DNA of 34,155 nt from Chitinispirillales bacterium ANBcel5 (GTDB taxonomy: Bacteria > Fibrobacterota > Chitinivibrionia > Chitinivibrionales > Chitinispirillaceae). Below are positions 25,008 through 34,078 of the stretch, one piece after another (position 1 is the first letter of the stretch; each line of letters opens with the position of its first letter). The notes under the pieces were generated by a model that was not told where the DNA came from, ran no database searches, and saw nothing but the letters and a program-made list of their open reading frames with translations. The position numbers were made by a program, and so were the translations under genes. The stretch spans positions 1 through 34,155 of the forward strand of contig JARUKZ010000045.1 of assembly GCA_029688955.1 (NCBI GenBank). Direction: 5' to 3'.

Positions 25008-27677
25008 ATGAAATTCAGGCTCTACAAGCTACTAAGTTTTTTGATTATCATGGTTTCATTTTCCTATGGCGAACCTGATTTCTCACTTGTCGGTTTTGCA
25101 TCAATGAACGGTGGCACAACAGGCGGTGCCGGGGGTGATGTTTTCTATGCAAGTGAATACGCAGCGGCAGGATACGATAATCCAGGAGAATATGTCTACC
25201 AGCTACTGAGAAGTTACCGAGATGGTAATTATTCAGGAGAAGGTGAAGCAAGAATTATCATATATATAGATGTAACTATTCATGAAGATAATTTTGGCAG
25301 AAGTAAGATGAACCTTAAAGATATGTCCAATGTTTCTATCATTGGGGTTGAAGACAAAGGAATATTTACAGGAGTCGGTTGGACTGTAAGCCGCGCTAAC
25401 AACGTGATATTTCGCAACCTTACCATCCATCACGTATCTCAAGGTGAAGGAACTGGAATTGAACTAACCAATAACAGCCATAACATTTGGATTGATAGAA
25501 ACACTTTTTTCAGCGAAGGCCCCGATACGTTCGATGACAAGGACTACTACGATGGCCTTGTGGATATTAAAAGAGGTGTTGAATATGTCACTGTTTCGTG
25601 GAATATTTTCCAAAACAGCTGGAAAGCTTCTCTTCTTGGACACAATGACAATGCTTCTCTAGCACCAGATAAAATCACCTATCATCATAATATATACAGA
25701 AACATAAACTCAAGAACACCTCTTATCAGATTTGCCACCGTGCACACATTTAATAATTACTTTAAAGATATTGAATCATCAGCCATAAATTGCAGAATGG
25801 GAGCACAGGTTAAGATAGAAAACAATTACTTTGATAATGTAGGCTCCGGAACCGAGGATGGACACGCTGGGTATATACAGGGGCCGGTGGGGCACTGGTA
25901 TGGCAGCAGTGAGCAGGGTTACTGGGACGTTACAGGAAACATCGTCGTTAATTCTCCCACCGATCATATGGAATCAAATACATCTGTGGATATTCCATAC
26001 CACTATTCTCATGTGCTTCATGATGCTGCGGATATTCCTGAACTCCTCCTGCAATGGGCAGGTGCACCCGGGTCCTTACCCGACTCAAACGACCCTGTCG
26101 ATCCAGTGGACCCTGTCGATCCGGGTACTGAGCACTTCATTCTTTCTTTACATACTGAAGGAAATGGATTTCTAGAGAAAAGTCCGAATCAGGAAGATTT
26201 CCCTTCCGAAACTGTTGTTGAAATCACAGCATCAGCTTTAAGCAACTGGGAATTTTATGAGTGGAGCGGAGATTTAGATGGAAACGTTAATCCCGTATCG
26301 GTAACAATGGACAGCGATAAGAATATCACTGCAGTTTTTGTCTACACTGGTGAAGGTGATAATCCTGAGCCAGACTTCTCACTTCAGGGATTTGCCGGTG
26401 TTGGCTTTGAAGTAACCGGTGGTGAAGGTGGTGAAGTGGTAACTGTCTCAACAGCTGAGGAGTTGATAGATTATATGTTCAGACAGGAACCCTATGTAAT
26501 TCTTATCGATGGTGAGATTGAATTACCCGAAAACCCAAACAGTCCTCATGGAAAAGCATCAGACAGAATGCATGAAATAGCTCCCAATAAAACACTTTTC
26601 GGTCTGGAGGGAGCCCACATAACAAGAGGCGGATTCAATATCAGGGGTACACGAAACAATGGTGAAGCTGCAACATCAGAGCCACTGATAGCAGATTTAT
26701 TTGACTTTGATCCAAACGGCGAAATAACTCCAAACAATATCATTATACGGAATATCACATTTTCTGATGCAGTTGATGATGCAATCAATATCGAAGAGGG
26801 TGCAAGTCATATCTGGATAGATCATAACCTCTTTATAAACGCAGCAGATGGAGCCATCGATATAAAAAGGGAAGCAAGCTATATTACCATTTCGTGGAAT
26901 GAGTTTCGGGATAACGATAAGACATCTCTTGTGGGCCATGCTGATAACCATACTTATGACCGAGGTTTTATGAAGGTTACCTATCACCATAATCTATGGA
27001 CCAACAACAACCAAAGACAACCGAGGGTACGGTTTGGCGATGTCCATGTATTTAACAATTACTATTATACCGAAAAGAGAGATTACATCTGGGGTGTCGG
27101 TGTAGAGGCATCGATAATTAGTGAAAACAATCACATTGAGCGGGCGCATAGAATAGCAAGAATTTACGGAGGTGAAGAGATTAGTGACATAGGGTCAATT
27201 TTTCCGGGAGAAGATGATATGGATCATCCGTGGGAGGATGGTTTTACTGCGTTTTCACGAGACCAGATGCGCTGGAATCCTATTAGCTTAGAGGGGTATC
27301 GATACACACTCAATGCTGTTGAACATGTTGAATACCTTGTAAATAATTATGCAGGAGTGGGGGTTATAAGCTATGAAGATATTCCTACTAGTATTGTAAG
27401 AAGCAGCAATGTAACAAACGAGTTTGATGTAGTAAGAATATCTCAGAATCCGTTTTACAGGTTAACTGAGGTAACTTTCAGTTTAAGTGAAGGTAGCACT
27501 GTAGGTATCGAGCTACTTGATATCAGAGGACGGGTTTTGGAGTCCTTTACCGGAAGTAAGCCCGTAGGTGTTCACACACACATGTTTGATGTTTCGAGAC
27601 TTTCTTCAGGTCTGTACTTAGTGAGATTGAGAGCAGGGAAAAACAAACAGGTAAAAAGCTTTAACATTTACCGTTAA
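25008..27677 (+). CDS. Pectate lyase 2: secreted protein with two PL1 catalytic domains and one InlB-type repeat
   Basis: An 889-residue secreted pectate lyase, paralogous to pectate lyase 1. It has a signal peptide (cut near SYG, residue 21), a first PL1 domain (about 22-350), a DPVDPVDPVDP linker (about 360-372), one divergent InlB B-repeat (about 375-447), a second PL1 domain (about 454-785) and a C-terminal sorting-type tail (about 805-889). Both catalytic domains look complete: DGLVDIK and DGAIDIK carry the calcium ligands, a conserved Lys follows in each (SWKASLL, NDKTSLV), and the catalytic Arg is in RTPLIR and RQPRVR. The ATG at 25008 is chosen over 24867 because GGAGG lies six bases ahead and the signal peptide starts there. 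Compared with lyase 1 it lacks the second InlB repeat and the ricin-like module. Confidence 0.94.
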   Translation: MKFRLYKLLSFLIIMVSFSYGEPDFSLVGFASMNGGTTGGAGGDVFYASEYAAAGYDNPGEYVYQLLRSYRDGNYSGEGEARIIIYIDVTIHEDNFGRSKMNLKDMSNVSIIGVEDKGIFTGVGWTVSRANNVIFRNLTIHHVSQGEGTGIELTNNSHNIWIDRNTFFSEGPDTFDDKDYYDGLVDIKRGVEYVTVSWNIFQNSWKASLLGHNDNASLAPDKITYHHNIYRNINSRTPLIRFATVHTFNNYFKDIESSAINCRMGAQVKIENNYFDNVGSGTEDGHAGYIQGPVGHWYGSSEQGYWDVTGNIVVNSPTDHMESNTSVDIPYHYSHVLHDAADIPELLLQWAGAPGSLPDSNDPVDPVDPVDPGTEHFILSLHTEGNGFLEKSPNQEDFPSETVVEITASALSNWEFYEWSGDLDGNVNPVSVTMDSDKNITAVFVYTGEGDNPEPDFSLQGFAGVGFEVTGGEGGEVVTVSTAEELIDYMFRQEPYVILIDGEIELPENPNSPHGKASDRMHEIAPNKTLFGLEGAHITRGGFNIRGTRNNGEAATSEPLIADLFDFDPNGEITPNNIIIRNITFSDAVDDAINIEEGASHIWIDHNLFINAADGAIDIKREASYITISWNEFRDNDKTSLVGHADNHTYDRGFMKVTYHHNLWTNNNQRQPRVRFGDVHVFNNYYYTEKRDYIWGVGVEASIISENNHIERAHRIARIYGGEEISDIGSIFPGEDDMDHPWEDGFTAFSRDQMRWNPISLEGYRYTLNAVEHVEYLVNNYAGVGVISYEDIPTSIVRSSNVTNEFDVVRISQNPFYRLTEVTFSLSEGSTVGIELLDIRGRVLESFTGSKPVGVHTHMFDVSRLSSGLYLVRLRAGKNKQVKSFNIYR

Positions 27678-27704
27678 GAGATAATTACAATAGTTTGATT
27701 CTTC

Positions 27705-27745
27705 AAAAAGAGAAGCAGTGATAAAATCTGCTTCTCTTTTTTTTT
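27705..27745 (+). terminator. Rho-independent terminator of pectate lyase 2
   Basis: Arms 27705-27718 and 27728-27741 make a perfect 14-bp stem (core AGAGAAGCAG) around a 9-base loop, and the right arm runs into nine T. It starts 27 bp after the stop codon. The A run before the stem makes it look usable in both directions, but no minus-strand gene ends here. Confidence 0.9.
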
Positions 27746-28205
27746 AGGTACTGTATGTCTTAGAATAAAGTTCATACGATCTGCAATTGACACTGTGCTC
27801 CCTATTATTCAAAAACGGGGAGAGTGTAAGAGTATAAGTGTATGGGTAGTGGAGTAATAACCGTCAGTGTTTTCAGTTACTTTTGCATCTTTAAGGGTTA
27901 AAGTATTTGGGGTGATGGGTTTGGGGCGGGGACGGACTGCTTTATTGTGTTTGTTTTTGGCCTTTTTTGCGATCTTTAGGGGACGGACTGCCCATTCTTG
28001 TGATTCCCAAATCTGAGATTCCTTTTTCATATTCATAAATAACCATGGAAGAGAATAAACTCTAATCAGAAAAATTTACAGTGATTTGAGGGCTTATAAT
28101 GGCATGCAATAAACGAATGGAGAACCCTTAACATACTGGCATCATTTCTGCTATTGCTTTTTTTACCCGCACTATTAAAACCCTTAAACGAAAAAAGGAT
28201 AGCTC
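27746..28205. other. Intergenic left flank of the RAYT transposase
   Basis: About 460 bp without a credible gene. It contains the two direct GGGGACGGACTGC motifs and the transposase ribosome site (AAAGGAT before 28206). A 75-codon minus-strand open frame covers the motifs but has no ribosome site and repeats AVRP only because the DNA motif repeats. Confidence 0.6.
27928..27991 (+). repeat. Two direct REP-like motifs left of the transposase
   Basis: GGGGACGGACTGC occurs at 27928-27940 and again at 27979-27991, 51 bp apart. The second copy is preceded by TTTA, like the inverted copies on the other side of the transposase gene. The motif is not palindromic in itself but faces its right-hand copies in inverted orientation. 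Confidence 0.8.
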
Positions 28206-29201
28206 ATGCCACGCACCCGACGTATCGAAGAAGCTGGCTCTTTTTATCACATCATGGCACACTCGATAGAAGGTAAAGACATGTTCCTGGATGATGATGA
28301 CAGGTATGAATTTCTTTCAAGACTTGAAAAGGGGTTAAATAAAACTGGCTTTGAGTGCTATACCTGGACTCTAATGGATAATCATTACCATATGCTTATC
28401 AGAACAAATCACCTAAGACTGGAAAAGCTGATGAGAGGATTAAATGGCGGGTATGCACAGTACTACAATCATAAGTATAATAGGACGGGGTATCTGTTTC
28501 AAAACAGGTTCAAATCAGCTCTATGTCAGGATCAGGACTACACAGCTCAGCTAGTAAAGTATATTAATTTGAATCCTCTTAGGGCCGGAAAAGTAAAGTC
28601 TCTTGAGCAGCTTAAAGCTTATACCTGGTGTGGGCATGGGTATTTGTTAGGCAAAAACTGCGCTCTGGGTAAAAATTTTCAAAGTCGGAAGGATTGCTTA
28701 CGCCGCTTTGGGAAGGAAGAGATAGAAGCGGTTGAGAATTATCTCAAGTTTTTGGAAGAAAACTACGTGGAAGAAAGCCCGCAAGAGGCAGGTAGTCTTT
28801 CTGAGACTGAAAAAAAAGAAATAGTTAAATCGTGCAAAGGATGGCCTGCGGTTATAGGAAAAACTGAATTTGTAAGTAAAACAATGGAAAAGTATTGGAG
28901 TAATATGAACGGAAAGTATCGCAGAGGTGATTACCTCTTTATTCTGGAAAAAACCGCCCAATGGGTTTGCAGAAAGCACAATATAGAATTACATGAGTTA
29001 TTCAAACGAGGTTGGAAGAACAACAGGTCGGAAGCAAGAATTCTTTTTTGTAATCACCTCTATAAAAAAGAACTGATTCCAATTTCTGTCATAGCTCAGT
29101 ACCTTAAGATCACAATCAGTCCGGTAGTAAAAATGATAAATGCTGGTGAAACTTATTACAAAACTGGGAACCAACTGAACAAAGATGATCCTTTACATTG
29201 A
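28206..29201 (+). CDS. REP-associated tyrosine transposase (Y1_Tnp / RAYT family)
   Basis: A 331-residue single-strand DNA transposase of the IS200/IS605-related RAYT group. The HUH motif is seen as NHYHMLI, with the His pair at residues 60 and 62. The likely catalytic tyrosine is Tyr119 in VKYINLNPLRAG, matching the DYIYINP region of the Escherichia coli enzyme. The GYLFQNRFKS stretch (about 95-104) is typical of the family. After the core (about residues 1-150) comes a helical C-terminal region (about 200-325) like the DnaA-type DNA-binding extension often found in longer members. The start follows AAAGGAT. No frameshift or stop interrupts it, so it may be active. RAYTs act on short repeats near their own gene, and such repeats are present here on both sides. 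Confidence 0.92.
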   Translation: MPRTRRIEEAGSFYHIMAHSIEGKDMFLDDDDRYEFLSRLEKGLNKTGFECYTWTLMDNHYHMLIRTNHLRLEKLMRGLNGGYAQYYNHKYNRTGYLFQNRFKSALCQDQDYTAQLVKYINLNPLRAGKVKSLEQLKAYTWCGHGYLLGKNCALGKNFQSRKDCLRRFGKEEIEAVENYLKFLEENYVEESPQEAGSLSETEKKEIVKSCKGWPAVIGKTEFVSKTMEKYWSNMNGKYRRGDYLFILEKTAQWVCRKHNIELHELFKRGWKNNRSEARILFCNHLYKKELIPISVIAQYLKITISPVVKMINAGETYYKTGNQLNKDDPLH

Positions 29202-29669
29202 ACTTAAATGTGGTTCAACAATTTCTATGCGTCGAATTTGTTAGCTTCTATACCCTCAACGTAACCTGAAATAAGTACATAATTAAGAGCCAAAATTTAT
29301 TTCGGTTGTTGATTTCCATTTAGGTATTTTGCCTAATTACAAATTCTTTCTACACCCATCCACTCATCAAAAAATGAACTACCAGGTCATCCTAAAAGAT
29401 TATAGATCCTGATTGTTTGAATAATCGTACTTTTTTTGCATTTGGTGAGCATATAGCTGGCAGCAGTCCGTCCCTTGAAACCTCCTGTCACCTCATGGTC
29501 CGTCCCCTAAAACCCATCCTGCGTTGCATAAAAAAATTAGCACTCCGTCCCCCCACACTCCACAGCCCCCCCCCTTCTCTCTATCCCATTAATAGTGTGT
29601 TCTATACCTGACATTTTTTGTATATTCACCATATGTACTGCTTTATTGTAATAAAAAGGTGATTATGTT
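29202..29669. other. Intergenic right flank of the RAYT transposase
   Basis: 468 bp with no credible gene. The first 260 bp are AT-rich and plain. The rest holds three inverted motif copies, a run of C (near 29566-29574) and the ribosome site of the GNAT gene (AGGTG before 29670). Confidence 0.55.
29463..29554 (-). repeat. Three inverted REP-like motifs right of the transposase
   Basis: GCAGTCCGTCCCT at 29463-29475, GGTCCGTCCCCTAAAA at 29498-29513 and CTCCGTCCCCCC at 29543-29554 are increasingly diverged inverse copies of the left-hand GGGGACGGACTGC motif. The first two keep the A-rich run that follows the motif elsewhere. Confidence 0.75.
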
Positions 29670-30146
29670 ATGGGTGATTCAACAAAAGACATACTAATTC
29701 GTTCTGTTACTATCGACGATTTGGCCCCCATTTTTCATTTGGGTGAAAAGGTTTTCACATCACAGGATTATTCAAACCTCTACAGAACCTGGGATGAATA
29801 TGAAGTTACAGCCCTGTTTAACAGCGAAGCCGAATATATGCTTGTTGCTCAATCTCAGGAAAATGTGGTAGGGTTTGCCATGGGTACTGTCATAAAAAAG
29901 GCACGCTCTGCCTGGAGCTACGGACATCTTCTGTGGTTGGGCGTTGATCCCCAATGCGGCCGCAGCGGTGTTGGGGGTAAGTTATTTGAACGGTTTAAGG
30001 AAATTATGGCTGAAGCTGGTGTCCGGATGCTAATCATAGACACTCAGGCCGATAACAAACCTGCAATCAACTTTTTTAGCCGTCTGGGTTTTGAAAACCC
30101 AACCGATCATGTTTATATGACCCTCAATCTTACCAGCGATGACTAA
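29670..30146 (+). CDS. GNAT-family N-acetyltransferase
   Basis: A 158-residue cytoplasmic acetyltransferase of the GNAT fold. The acetyl-CoA-binding loop is seen as GVDPQCGRSGVGGKLFERF (about 91-109, with the Q/RxxGxG/A-type pattern), followed by DTQADNKPAINFFSRLGF (about 125-142), the usual C-terminal Asn and FxxxxGF element. An AGGTG site precedes the ATG. It ends 20 bp before the preferred start of the M20 peptidase gene, so the two are probably translated from one message. The substrate is unknown. An acetylation/deacylation pairing with the M20 enzyme is possible but unproven. Confidence 0.9.
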   Translation: MGDSTKDILIRSVTIDDLAPIFHLGEKVFTSQDYSNLYRTWDEYEVTALFNSEAEYMLVAQSQENVVGFAMGTVIKKARSAWSYGHLLWLGVDPQCGRSGVGGKLFERFKEIMAEAGVRMLIIDTQADNKPAINFFSRLGFENPTDHVYMTLNLTSDD

Positions 30147-30165
30147 TAAAAAACGAGGAACAAAA

Positions 30166-31278
30166 ATGTACCAGCATGGAATATCAATACAACAAAAACG
30201 CCTGATGGATCTATTTCGGGATATGGTAAACATTTACAGCCCTTCGGGAAAAGAGGAAGACTTAACAACCTTTCTGTGGGAGTATATAGCTTCTAAAGGG
30301 CTGGCGATAAAAAAACAACCAGTGGATGAGAGCAGATGTAACTTATTGATCTCTTCGGGCAGAGCAACTCCAGACACGCTGTTTCTTGGCCATATAGACA
30401 CAATAGCAGCTCCCGACATTGAAAACTTTGAATACAATGAACGTGGAGGGGTTTGTTTTGGTCTGGGAAGTGCAGATATGAAAGGTGGATGCGCAGCGCT
30501 TATAGAGGCGTTTCTTACTGCCGCGATGGGTAATTTTTTGCCCGATAATGTTATGCTTGCTTTGGTTGTAGGGGAAGAGGAAAACGGTGATGGAACAAGT
30601 GTGCTGCTGGATGAGTACAGTTTTAAAAGAGCACTTGTGGCTGAGCCTACAGATTTAACCCCCTGTCTGGACCATTACGGTTACATTGAAATGAATTTGC
30701 GCACATTTGGGGAACGACGCCATGCTGCTCTTTCAGATCACCAATTCAATGCTATACGGGCAATGCTCCGTTTTCTGTTAAACCTTGAAGAATATGTTGA
30801 AAGTAGTAAACCTCACGCAGCTTTAAATATTCGGGACCTTCACAGCTCAGAATCAGGTTTTGCTGTTCCGGACAGCTGTGCGGTAAGCATCGATTTTCAT
30901 ATTCCACCTGACTATAGTACCAGATCATACATGGATTCACTTCTGCCTTTTATAGAATCCAGAATGAATCAGAGCGACGCTTCCCGCCATGAGCTGGAGT
31001 TCCCTACTTTAAGTAATGGTTTTAGGGTAGGTGAAGACGAATCACTTTCTGTTCAGTTGAAAGATATTTACAACGGATCGGGGCTAAAATGGAATCCCGG
31101 TGCTTTTAAAAGTCATTCTGATGCTAATTTACTTTTTGAATGTGACTGCAAACCTATTATCCTTGGCCCTGGACAACTTGCAAAGGCTCACACTATCGAT
31201 GAATCGGTTACTGCTGCACAGGTAATAGACGCAGCAGAAATATTTACCCGTCTGCTCTTTCACCAAAGCAGCTCTTAA
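30166..31278 (+). CDS. M20-family metallopeptidase / amino-acid deacylase (ArgE/DapE/LysK-like)
   Basis: A 370-residue zinc hydrolase of the M20 family. All metal and catalytic positions are visible: His and Asp in GHIDTI, Asp in GSADMKGG, paired Glu in VVGEEENG, a further acidic ligand in AEPTD, and His in KAHTIDESV near the C-terminus. The central lid domain is present, so length is normal. The ATG at 30166 is preferred over 30139 because GAGGAA lies eight bases ahead. The earlier ATG overlaps the GNAT stop codon and could give coupled translation. Members remove acyl groups from amino acids or cleave small peptides. The start region (MVNIYSPSGKEED) is closest in style to LysK/ArgE-type deacylases, but the substrate is not fixed by sequence. 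Confidence 0.88.
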   Translation: MYQHGISIQQKRLMDLFRDMVNIYSPSGKEEDLTTFLWEYIASKGLAIKKQPVDESRCNLLISSGRATPDTLFLGHIDTIAAPDIENFEYNERGGVCFGLGSADMKGGCAALIEAFLTAAMGNFLPDNVMLALVVGEEENGDGTSVLLDEYSFKRALVAEPTDLTPCLDHYGYIEMNLRTFGERRHAALSDHQFNAIRAMLRFLLNLEEYVESSKPHAALNIRDLHSSESGFAVPDSCAVSIDFHIPPDYSTRSYMDSLLPFIESRMNQSDASRHELEFPTLSNGFRVGEDESLSVQLKDIYNGSGLKWNPGAFKSHSDANLLFECDCKPIILGPGQLAKAHTIDESVTAAQVIDAAEIFTRLLFHQSSS

Positions 31279-31716
31279 GTAGGGTTTTTGCCAGTAAGGT
31301 TTAAAATAGTTGTAGGCTGTTTTTTTCTGATCTTGGTTGTTTTTTACAGTACAGAGAAGGCTTTTTTTAGCGTGGTGCCTTTTTAAATATCTGCAATTTA
31401 TATCTTTGTAACTCGATTCACTCCAATTCTTAAGCACATAGATGGTGTATTTCTTTAAAATACTAAAGGATTCTATGTTTCATAATCGATGTTTAATTTC
31501 ACTGGAATTTTTTTGATTATTGACACAGATGCCATCGATATTTGTGGTCATTCGCCTAAACATTCATCATTCAGACATTTTTTTTTGTATCTTAAATTTA
31601 AAAGTGTTATTTCTGGCAGGGATACTAAAAAGCTACAACTTTTAATATAGATCCAATGTGTTGATTCAAATACACGTTCTGAATGAAAATTTATTTCTTG
31701 ATTAGGAGTGGGTAAA
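31279..31716. other. 438-bp intergenic region before the mannanase gene
   Basis: AT-rich with many T runs. No gene, no strong terminator for the M20 gene and no full copy of the pectate lyase operator is seen. A TGTGGTCA at 31543-31550 resembles one half of that operator, but the second half is missing. The ribosome site AGGAG (31704-31708) sets the mannanase start. Confidence 0.5.
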
Positions 31717-33780
31717 ATGAAGCATTTCTATTTAAAATGGAGTCTTATTTGTTTAATCGCTTCAATGTGGGGATTTTTCACACCAAATGAAGCTTTTACT
31801 ATTAACGGTAGACAAGTTCTCGATGCAAATGGAAATGAGTTTGTGATGCGGGGAATCAATTACCCACACACATGGTTTGAACACCAGCTAAGTTCTCAAA
31901 TTCCTGCTATTAAAGCGACTGGTGCTAATTCTGTAAGAGTTGTATTAAGCAATGGAGCCCATAGTGGAAACTGGGGAAGAAACAGTGCTTCTGATGTAGA
32001 AAATGTTATCAACATCTGCCTAGAAAACAAGTTGGTACCCATTCTCGAAGTTCATGATTGTACAGGTTATGGAGATGAATATGCACCACAAGCAGCTCAC
32101 ATAAGTACTGCTGTGGATTATTGGATAGAAATTAAAGATGTATTACTGGGCAGAGAAGATGAAGTGATAATCAACATTGCTAATGAACCGATCGGTAATG
32201 TTGACAATCCTGCACAGGTTTGGAAAGACGACCACATCACTGCTATACAAAGACTTCGTGACGAAGGTTTTAGACACTTGTTAATGGTTGATGCACCGAA
32301 CTGGGGTCAGGACTGGAGCAATGCAATGCGTGATGGCACTACCGCACAGGAGGTTTTTGATGCAGATCCCCAACGAAACATAATTTTTAGCGTACATATG
32401 TACGAGGTTTATGCTCAGGCAAATAGAGTAAACCAGTATTTTGATGCCTTTGTCAGTAAAGACCTGCCTTTGGTAGTAGGCGAGTTTGCTGATACTCACA
32501 AAAGAAATGATGTAGCCTGGCAAGCTATTTTGGATGGTTGTGAACAGCATGGTTTTGGCTATATTGGTTGGTCATGGATGGGCAATACACCAGGAGCACC
32601 CGATTATTTGGATGATCTTGACATGGTACAGGGGTGGAATGACCATACCCTTACACCCTGGGGTGAAAACTTGATCAATGGAAGAAATGGTATTGCCGAA
32701 ACATCTGTGGAGGCCTCGATTTTTTCAGACGATGAGGATACAGACCGCCCCCCGATAGTATCTGTCATTTCACCTGACAATAACTCAACCTTTACCCCAC
32801 CTGCTACCATAATTCTTACTGCAACCGCTAATGCTTTCAATGCCGATATAAGCCGGGTAGAATTCTTTAGAGGTGATACCAAACTGGGAGAAGCGACATC
32901 TGCCCCGTATTCATATGAATGGAGTGAAGTAGATACAGGTACGCATCTGATAACAGCCAGAGCAACTGACAGTAAAGATCAGACAACAGCATCAACACCT
33001 GTAACGATAATAGTAGGTGATGATGAGGATGAAGGTATACCGGGCGATAACGAACTGCTTATTAATGGCGATTTCTCTGCGAGTGGATACCCCTGGGTCC
33101 TTAACACTCATGATGGTGCTGCTGATGGTGAGCCTGTAGAAGGTGTTTATACCATTCAAATTACAGATCCCGGTGAAGAACCCTGGAATGTTCAATTTAT
33201 CCAGTCAGGACTCACCATTGAAGAGGGGGCTCACTATGTTCTCTCGTTTAATGCCAGTGCAGAGTCAGAAAGAACACTTAGTATAAATGTTGCAATGAAT
33301 GATGAGCCGTATACATCGTTTATGAATGGTGGTCACACTATCTCACTTACTACATCAATGACACCATTTGAGTTTGAATTCACCATGGAGGAGCCTACAT
33401 ATACTGATGCAAGAGTGGAGTTTAATGCAGGAGAGGTATCGGATGCAACGGTGTACATAAGTAATGCAAGCCTCAAAAAAGTCTCTTCGCCAACTTCTGT
33501 TTCTCTAACTCCAAACTTCAGAGAGGACAATTTAAATATCACAACGCAGGTATGCGCTTCTTCAGTACTTATTTCTTTCGATGCGATTGCGGTTAATAAC
33601 ACGAAGCTAAGTATCTATGATCTCAAAGGTAGTCTAATCAGTACAACAATTATTACTCCCGACAGAAACGGAAGATTTGAGTATAGAATGAACCGTTCTG
33701 ATATCTCAAATGGACACTATCTTCTACGGGTTTCAAATGGTAAACACGTTCACCGGTCAGTATTAAACCTGGTACGATAA
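31717..33780 (+). CDS. Secreted GH5 endo-beta-mannanase with Ig-like, carbohydrate-binding and sorting domains
   Basis: A 687-residue secreted glycoside hydrolase of family GH5, most like subfamily 8 beta-mannanases, which cut the mannan backbone. After a signal peptide (cut near NEA, about residue 27) the catalytic domain runs to about 330. The acid/base Glu157 lies in NIANEPIG and the nucleophile Glu256 in VVGEFAD; GANSVRVVLSNG, ILEVHD, FSVHMYE and GWSWMGN are typical blocks. Next come an Ig-like domain (about 343-432), a CBM4/9-type carbohydrate-binding domain (about 445-590) and the C-terminal sorting-type tail (about 600-687). The ATG at 31717 is chosen over a GTG at 31708, since that GTG is part of the AGGAG ribosome site. 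Cellulase activity is a less likely alternative. Confidence 0.92.
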   Translation: MKHFYLKWSLICLIASMWGFFTPNEAFTINGRQVLDANGNEFVMRGINYPHTWFEHQLSSQIPAIKATGANSVRVVLSNGAHSGNWGRNSASDVENVINICLENKLVPILEVHDCTGYGDEYAPQAAHISTAVDYWIEIKDVLLGREDEVIINIANEPIGNVDNPAQVWKDDHITAIQRLRDEGFRHLLMVDAPNWGQDWSNAMRDGTTAQEVFDADPQRNIIFSVHMYEVYAQANRVNQYFDAFVSKDLPLVVGEFADTHKRNDVAWQAILDGCEQHGFGYIGWSWMGNTPGAPDYLDDLDMVQGWNDHTLTPWGENLINGRNGIAETSVEASIFSDDEDTDRPPIVSVISPDNNSTFTPPATIILTATANAFNADISRVEFFRGDTKLGEATSAPYSYEWSEVDTGTHLITARATDSKDQTTASTPVTIIVGDDEDEGIPGDNELLINGDFSASGYPWVLNTHDGAADGEPVEGVYTIQITDPGEEPWNVQFIQSGLTIEEGAHYVLSFNASAESERTLSINVAMNDEPYTSFMNGGHTISLTTSMTPFEFEFTMEEPTYTDARVEFNAGEVSDATVYISNASLKKVSSPTSVSLTPNFREDNLNITTQVCASSVLISFDAIAVNNTKLSIYDLKGSLISTTIITPDRNGRFEYRMNRSDISNGHYLLRVSNGKHVHRSVLNLVR

Positions 33781-33790
33781 TAAAGTGAGA

Positions 33791-33828
33791 TGTGAGATTG
33801 AATTAATTCTTTAATCTCACAAATTTTC
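33791..33828 (+). terminator. Probable terminator of the mannanase gene
   Basis: A perfect 9-bp stem pairs 33791-33799 (TGTGAGATT) with 33813-33821 (AATCTCACA) around a 13-base AT loop, followed by AATTTTCC. It starts 10 bp after the stop codon. The T run is short, so strength is uncertain. Confidence 0.55.
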
Positions 33829-33969
33829 CATTTACACTTATATGGCACGAATAGGAATAAAGACATCTGTAATATTCTCATCTTTTTTAATCAAATCAAC
33901 CCTTCCCTATTCTTACGCCTCAGGACTGCAAACTTTTCTGCATGTCTCTTTTTACATCCTTCAGGGACA

Positions 33970-34078
33970 TTAATCAATGCTCTTTACCAGAAACACATCT
34001 TCTCCTGCCACATTGAATCCATTTTTAACATAAAAGCTGTATTTTCAGGGAAAGTTTTTCGAACTATTATTTTTTTCT
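33970..34078 (-). pseudogene. Decayed C-terminal fragment of a GNAT-like protein
   Basis: Read on the minus strand, 34078 down to the TAA at 33970-33972 encodes KKIIVRKTFPENTAF, then after a one-base shift in a run of T, YVKNGFNVAGEDVFLVKSID. Joined, this looks like the end of a GNAT acetyltransferase (NTAFYxKNGF is the typical C-terminal element). No start or N-terminal part is present; an in-frame stop lies just upstream and the REP-like tandem repeat begins about 25 bp further on. The call rests on about 30 residues and is tentative. Confidence 0.45.

Larger units (their letters stand above)
27928..29554 (+). mobile_element. RAYT transposase with inverted flanking motifs
   Basis: The transposase gene at 28206-29201 is bracketed by GGGGACGGACTGC copies on its left and by inverted copies (GCAGTCCGTCCC and variants) on its right. 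This is the arrangement expected when a REP-associated tyrosine transposase sits among its own recognition sequences. Exact element ends cannot be fixed from one copy; no target duplication is expected for this class. Confidence 0.6.

Noticed and set aside
27809..28036. A 75-codon minus-strand open frame left of the transposase
   Set aside because: No ribosome site; its repeated AVRP words come from the repeated DNA motif and it matches no known protein type.
31520..31548. TTGACA at 31520-31525 as a mannanase promoter
   Set aside because: No fitting -10 box lies 16-18 bp downstream, and it is nearly 200 bp from the start codon.
31543..31550. Third copy of the pectate lyase operator before the mannanase
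   Set aside because: Only TGTGGTCA resembles the left half; the TGCCCACGG half is missing and no TTATATTA lies at 69 bp.
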